Of a stretch of 64,000 nt of DNA, positions 58,541 through 64,000 are shown piece after piece (position 1 is the stretch's first letter; the number at the start of each line of letters is the position of its first letter). A program made the translations under genes and the position numbers. Where the stretch lies: NCBI GenBank assembly GCA_022432975.1, contig CM039516.1, forward strand, positions 34,001,157 through 34,065,156, given 5' to 3'. The notes under the pieces are model-generated. The model ran no database searches, was not told where the DNA came from, and worked only from the letters and a program-made list of their open reading frames with translations. Source of the DNA: Begonia masoniana (Eukaryota > Streptophyta > Magnoliopsida > Cucurbitales > Begoniaceae).

Positions 58541-61500
58541 TGTACAACCCCGACCCGCCAGGGCTGCCACGGGACTGGAACGGGACTTTGACTTTGACTT
58601 AAACAGGACTCTGACATTTTGGACGTAAATTTTTTGACCTTTTTGAAACTCTTGAATGTTTAAAATGAACAGAATGGACGACTGTTTTAAAGAACAGAAT
58701 GGACGACTGTTTTAAAGCTTAGAATGGACGACTGTTTTAAAGAACAGAATGGACGACTGTTTTAAAGGACAGAATGAACGACTGTTTTAAAGGACAGAAT
58801 GGACGACTGTTTCAAAGAACATAATGGACGACTGTTTTAAAGAACAGAATGGACGACTGTTTTAAAGAACAGAATGGACGACTGTTTTAAAGAACAGAAT
58901 GGACGACTGTTTTAAAGAACAGAATGGACGACTGTTTTAAAGAACAGAATGGACGACTGTTTTAAAGAACAGAATGGACGACTGTTTTAAAGAACAGAAT
59001 GGACGACTGTTTTAAAGAACAGAATGGACGACTGTTTTAAAGAACAGAATGGACGACTGTTTTAAAGAACAGAATGGACGACTGTTTTAAAGAACAGAAT
59101 GGACGACTGTTTTAAAGAACAGAATGGACGACTGTTTTAAAGAACAGAATGGACGACTGTTTTAAAGAACAGAATGGACGACTGTTTTAAAGAACAGAAT
59201 GGACGACTGTTTTAAAGAACAGAATGGACGACTGTTTTAAAGAACAGAATGGACGACTGTTTTAAAGAACAGAATGGACGACTGTTTTAAAGAACAGAAT
59301 GGACGACTGTTTTAAAGAACAGAATGGACGACTGTTTTAAAGAACAGAATGGACGACTGTTTTAAAGAACAGAATGGACGACTGTTTTAAAGAACAGAAT
59401 GGACGACTGTTTTAAAGAACAGAATGGACGACTGTTTTAAAGAACAGAATGGACGACTGTTTTAAAGAACAGAATGGACGACTGTTTTAAAGAACAGAAT
59501 GGACGACTGTTTTAAAGAACAGAATGGACGACTGTTTTAAAGAACAGAATGGACGACTGTTTTAAAGAACAGAATGGACGACTGTTTTAAAGAACAGAAT
59601 GGACGACTGTTTTAAAGAACAGAATGGACGACTGTTTTAAAGAACAGAATGGACGACTGTTTTAAAGAACAGAATGGACGACTGTTTTAAAGAACAGAAT
59701 GGACGACTGTTTTAAAGAACAGAATGGACGACTGTTTTAAAGAACAGAATGGACGACTGTTTTAAAGAACAGAATGGACGACTGTTTTAAAGAACAGAAT
59801 GGACGACTGTTTTAAAGAACAGAATGGACGACTGTTTTAAAGAACAGAATGGACGACTGTTTTAAAGAACAGAATGGACGACTGTTTTAAAGAACAGAAT
59901 GGACGACTGTTTTAAAGAACAGAATGGACGACTGTTTTAAAGAACAGAATGGACGACTGTTTTAAAGAACAGAATGGACGACTGTTTTAAAGAACAGAAT
60001 GGACGACTGTTTTAAAGAACAGAATGGACGACTGTTTTAAAGAACAGAATGGACGACTGTTTTAAAGAACAGAATGGACGACTGTTTTAAAGCTTAGAAT
60101 GGACGACTGTTTTAAAGAACAGAATGGACGACTGTTTTAAAGGATAGAATGAACGACTGTTTTAAAGGACAGAATGGACGACTATTTCAAAGAACATAAT
60201 GGAAAACTGTTAAAAGAAAAGAATTCAACACTCCACCGATTGATCTGCTACCCTAGCCGATCGATCGGCAACCTCTCTGTTTCACATCTACATGTCCTAA
60301 TAACCTCACAACTCACTATTAAACTTCTTCCCAATCTCTTTAGACACAAAATGCTTCTAAACCCCAAAAACCCGATTCAAAACGTCATGTTTAAACGTGT
60401 TAGAAAACATGACAGAGGTTCAAGAAATCTAACTGCATGGATAGCTCTAAAACTCAAGACAATCTATGCACAACCTAAAAGAAAAAGATTCCAAATAATT
60501 CCAGTATATTTCAAGAAAATTACAACTGTCAGAACAGAGGTTTTAAAACATTAACACAACTCCTATACATCACATGAATCCAAAAACTGTACAAAACTCG
60601 ACATACACTTCAAAACCACACCCCACAGGTCAAAATGTGTCTAACTATCGCAACCAACCCCACGAGCTCGTCCCGCCAATTGCGCGTACTTGTCAGCTTG
60701 AGGTACAAAGTCCTCACCCGGAGGATCCATACCTATAACAGGGAGTTCAACTATGAGCCTAGAGCTCAGTAAGGACATATAATGCAGTGATGCATATGCT
60801 ATGTATGAACTTTTGAAATACATGAACATTACTTTACATTACATTCAAGTGAAAATGAGGTATAAGTGGGGCTTATAGAGGAACTGACGCAACAGGAGTA
60901 CACAACAGGTACATAAAAGGAGTGCACAACAGGCACGTAACAAGAATACATAACAAGTACATAACAGGATGCCAGTCCCCGTCCCACACTTAACCATACA
61001 TTACATTACAGGTTTTATCTTTCTTAACTTCAAACCAAGTGCATAAAACATTTACATGACTTTCAAGAAAACGTGTATGCATGAACATATACAGTGCTTA
61101 AACGTAATTTGAACAGGTGGCAGAATAATAAAGCAAGATATAGAACAAAACACATTTAACTTAGAACGTAATTTACAACTTAACTACCCGGTAATAACTC
61201 TGATAAACAAAAACCTAGTATCTCTGTGATGTAGGGCCTTAAGGGCCAACTTATACACATGAACTTACCTGATGTCCGTAAAGTTGAAAATCTTGCACGT
61301 AAGTCCTCGGCAATTCACAAACCTATATCACATATAACCGGACCATTAACCCTAAACTTAAACAAAACTAAGGAATAACTAACCTAAACTCGTTAACTAA
61401 CGTAAAGGGTTACCTTTACTGGAGAAAACTGGAGAAAACAGGAGAAGACGGAGTTTTGGAATTTGTCGCACTTCGTCTGGAAGAGAGAAAACAAAGAGGA

Positions 61501-61795
61501 AGAGGAAATGGAAGGTTTCACGTAGGAGAGAAGAGAAGGGAGGAAGAGAGAGGATGAACATGGCTTCTTCAACAAGTTGAACATGTGTCAAGCCCTCATT
61601 GGCTCCCTCCTTGTTGCCCTTCCATTGGTTTCTAACTAAATCATTAATTAGTTTGTCGATTCGGTCACTCCGAAACTCTCTCTTTCTATTAAACACTCCG
61701 ACAAATTCCACTAAAACATTCATTGTATTAATATCTAATTAATCCCGTTTAATAATTCGGGGGATAATTACATGGCCAAAATGCCTGGTGTTACA
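58541..61795 (-). repeat. 5' LTR of element V with a 25-bp satellite array
   Basis: 3255 bp, starting TGTAACACCAGGC on the minus strand and ending GGGGTTGTACA. Nearly half is a 62-copy 25-mer array. A GCCGATCGATCGGC motif is at about 60256-60270. The downstream part (about 61380-61795) matches the LTR start at 63613-64000 in the opposite orientation. Short frames such as 60174-60554 and 61397-61723 show no recognisable domain. Confidence 0.88.
58671..60220. repeat. 25-bp tandem array, 62 copies
   Basis: The unit is AGAATGGACGACTGTTTTAA plus AGAAC. The central 49 units (58846-60070) look identical. Variant units (ending AGCTT, AGGAC, a GAACG unit, a TTTCAA unit, an ATAATGG unit) occur in the same order at the left end (58696-58845) and at the right end (60071-60220), exactly 55 units apart. 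It is not a CRISPR array: there are no spacers. Confidence 0.97.
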
Positions 61796-63612
61796 AGAGA
61801 TGTCTAGTGAACCTTAGAAAAAAATATAGAAATGAGTTTGGACGTTAATTAAACATGTCTACATATTACAATGAAAGTGAACTATTAGATGAATATGTAA
61901 TGTATATAAATGACCATTAAATAAAAAATATAAATAGTTTTAATGATATATAAATCTTAGTTAAATATAAACCAAGGAATTAAAAAGGGAGTTGCACATG
62001 AAGAAATGGGTAGTGAGAATCAATTACACATGAACTCTTCTAAATCAAAATTTAAAATATTAATACATATATTTGTAAGTTGTTAGAGTAAGGTTTAACT
62101 TACTGGTTTTTATAAAAGCTCATTAAGTAGACCCTCCCTATTTTCATGTTTGGACGTGCAGCTCTACATATTAAGGCAAAGACAAAGTCCAATGGTTTGA
62201 TGATTTCAACACAACATAGAAGTAGAGTTATTTAGCTACTCTTTGTATAGAATTCGTAATAGTATGACCAATGTATGTAAATCAAATGTGGATAAGTCTT
62301 GTATATAACGAGACTTGTATGTGTAATTGTGAGTTGAATTTAATTATTATTGGGCTCCAACTACATATTATTATGTTTATGCTTCTGCATCGATAGTTTA
62401 TTTGACATTCCCACGTCAAGAATCCAACTAATTGGCCAACATGGTGTTAAAGAATTAGGTTAAGGATTAGTAGGAAGGATAGGATTTATATCATTAGAAA
62501 GATCTTTTGAGACAAAAAATTTGAAAGTGATGAGATTGAGAATCATGGACCATAGGATTTTGATTCTAGATGTAGATCCTAGATGGTTTTTAGAAGGTTG
62601 TGATGACATTTGGCTTTATGAACTGCATGGATTTGAAATTAATTCATTTTATTTTGGATTGAATTTATGTATAAAGAAAGACCAGTTGGGATAAGAAATG
62701 AATGATTAGACTAGAAATAATGTCTGTGATTATTTTAAAAAAGACTTAGGTGAAGCTAAAGACATAATGAAAATGGAAATGAGAGAACTTTAGAAAATAT
62801 AAAAAAGAAAATATAGAAAAGGAAAGAGGTTGCTTAGAAAAGAAAACCTCTAAAATATAAATGTGATTTGGTTATTGGAAAAATTTAATTGATGTAGGTG
62901 AGTATGGGAGAAAACTCATAGCTAAAATTGCTGAATATAAAATTTCTCCCCAATTAAATTAGTTGACTCACCTTAAATGACATCCCACTTTAAGATTTAA
63001 GTTCAGAAGAAAATCATTTGTTGGCCTAGGACTAAGCTCGACTAACCTTAAAATTTAGTTTATTTCTTTCTTTCTTCGTGAGACTCTTTTTCATGAGATT
63101 GAGTCTTATAGTAAATTTCTATTTAAATATTTTGTTTCCCTTTCGTTTTGACACATTTATTTTAGATTTTATATTATAACTGTATATTGATATCATTTGA
63201 GGTGATTTCCTGTTCTTCTTTGGCTAGAGTTCTCTTTTACTTACTTCCATTATTTCTTATTCCATTTTCTGAAAGATTTGGTTGGTGGAGCTGATTATTG
63301 ATAGAATTACAGTGAGTTAGATCTAGTTTCTGTCTTCGATTTCTTTAAGTTCACGTTTCTATCTATGCTTTCTTTGGATATTTTGTTCAAATTATGCTAA
63401 GACAAGCTGTTTTCCATGGTAGGTTCTTTAAATTCATCAAGAAAAAAGGAAAGCTTATGGAAGGAGGAGGATTGATCAATCTACGCTGTAGAACTAACTA
63501 AGCTCAAATCGCTGGCAAATATAAATAAAGAAAATAGAAAATTTCTCTTCCCCTTTTTTGATCCTCAGTTCTATTTAGCTACCTCTTCTGGATCAATTGG
63601 TGGTGTGAAACT
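61796..63612. other. AT-rich stretch without a gene
   Basis: No coding domain seen on either strand. A piece near 62940-62975 (ATTAGTTGACTCACC) echoes the LTR-like text at 12885, so old LTR debris is likely. It is bracketed by two LTRs of one family in opposite orientations. Confidence 0.5.
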
Positions 63613-64000
63613 TGTAACACCTGACATTTTAGCCATGTAAATATTCCATGAATTATTAAACGGGATTAAATTGCCATTTATAAAATGCGTATTTTAATGG
63701 AGTTGTTGTGAAGCTTTATGGAAAAATGAGTTTCAGAGAAAAACCAAATCGATGAACTAAATAACAATTTAGTTAGAAATCAATGGAAGGGCAAATTAGG
63801 AAGCCAATTAAGGTTAGTGGGAGGAAACCAATGGATGATTGACACTTGGCAAGCTTGTTGAAGAAGCCAAATATATCTCTCTCTTCCTCTCTTCTCTTCC
63901 CTTTTACGTGAAACCCTCCCATTTTCCTCTCCTCTCTGTTCTTTCTCCTCTCTGCCTTCTCTCTTCCAGATGACGAGCGACCATTTTCCAGACTCTGTCT
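63613..64000 (+). repeat. Partial LTR of the element V family, running off the window
   Basis: It starts TGTAACACCTGACATTTTAG and matches the minus strand of 61795-61400 (TGTAACACCAGGCATTTTGG, TTATTAAACGGGATTAA, CAATGGAAGGGCAA, CTTGTTGAAGAAGCCA) with moderate divergence. The rest of the element lies beyond 64000. Confidence 0.85.

Larger units (their letters stand above)
50826..61795 (-). mobile_element. Truncated Tekay-like gypsy element V
   Basis: It has a 5' LTR (58541-61795), a primer site (58525-58536), gag (58375-57189), protease split by a nested LTR, and reverse transcriptase ending abruptly at about 50826, where ycf2 begins. RNase H, integrase and the 3' LTR are missing. Gag and protease features (PRVFAMIEDD, then TGTILIYNLPAYTLLDMGATHSF) are of the Tekay/Del type. 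The nested LTR 51753-57183 is bounded by CACTG and removing it restores the protease reading. Confidence 0.85.

Noticed and set aside
58671..60220. CRISPR-like array
   Set aside because: Units are directly adjacent 25-mers without spacers, in a plant LTR.

Overview
This is nuclear DNA of a flowering plant, most likely a eudicot; the species was not identified. I found no host protein-coding gene, rRNA cluster or tRNA gene. Almost the whole window is LTR retrotransposons inserted into one another, their solo LTRs, tandem repeats bred inside LTRs, and one old chloroplast (ycf2) fragment. Evidence for a plant comes from Ty1/copia and Ty3/gypsy lineages typical of plants (SIRE-like, Tekay/Del-like, CRM-like), primer sites complementary to initiator tRNA-Met (TGGTATCAGAGC), a Cassandra TRIM with 5S-rRNA-like LTRs, and the plastid ycf2 insert.

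Layout. (1) A degenerate SIRE-like copia element on the minus strand runs from about 49900 down to about 1740 and is the host of everything between. (2) A Tekay-like gypsy element (4163-30722, target duplication AAACT) sits in its integrase region. That gypsy element contains a non-autonomous copia element (9148-12489, GATAG), an LTR-like insert (13563-15810) and, in its own LTR, a CRM-like element (16758-30344, CCAAT/CTAAT). The CRM element carries a solo LTR in its 3' LTR (17726-20470, TATTG/TATTA) and an antisense solo LTR of its own family in pol (24748-25891, TTGAT). (3) A second, plus-strand Tekay-type element with almost no coding (30972-46435, ACACA) sits in the copia protease/pre-integrase region. 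Its 5' LTR holds a well-preserved CRM-like element (32782-41295, CGTTA), which in turn holds a complete Cassandra TRIM (36322-37146, CGTGG). (4) A solo LTR (47529-49747, CTAGG) interrupts the copia gag.

From about 49905 to 50825 lies the ycf2 remnant. It joins the broken copia gag to the broken reverse transcriptase of another Tekay-like element whose 5' LTR is 58541-61795. That element is interrupted by a plus-strand LTR (51753-57183, CACTG), itself interrupted by a young gag-only element (53501-56455, TR-GAG type, ATGCC/ATGTC). The last 388 bases are the start of another LTR of the 58541-61795 family in the opposite orientation.

No element is convincingly autonomous now. The CRM copy at 32782-41295 comes closest, with two frameshifts, one nonsense codon and the Cassandra insertion; the gag-only element and Cassandra are structurally complete but rely on enzymes supplied in trans. 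Several LTR-derived tandem arrays stand out: 84 copies of a hexamer in an RNase H region (22672-23177), 62 copies of a 25-mer (58671-60220) and a 46-bp array in the 30972-46435 element. I did not find a convincing new biological system. The most useful observations are the nesting order, the gag-only element, the tandem-array structures and a probable local assembly error near 23.2-23.6 kb.
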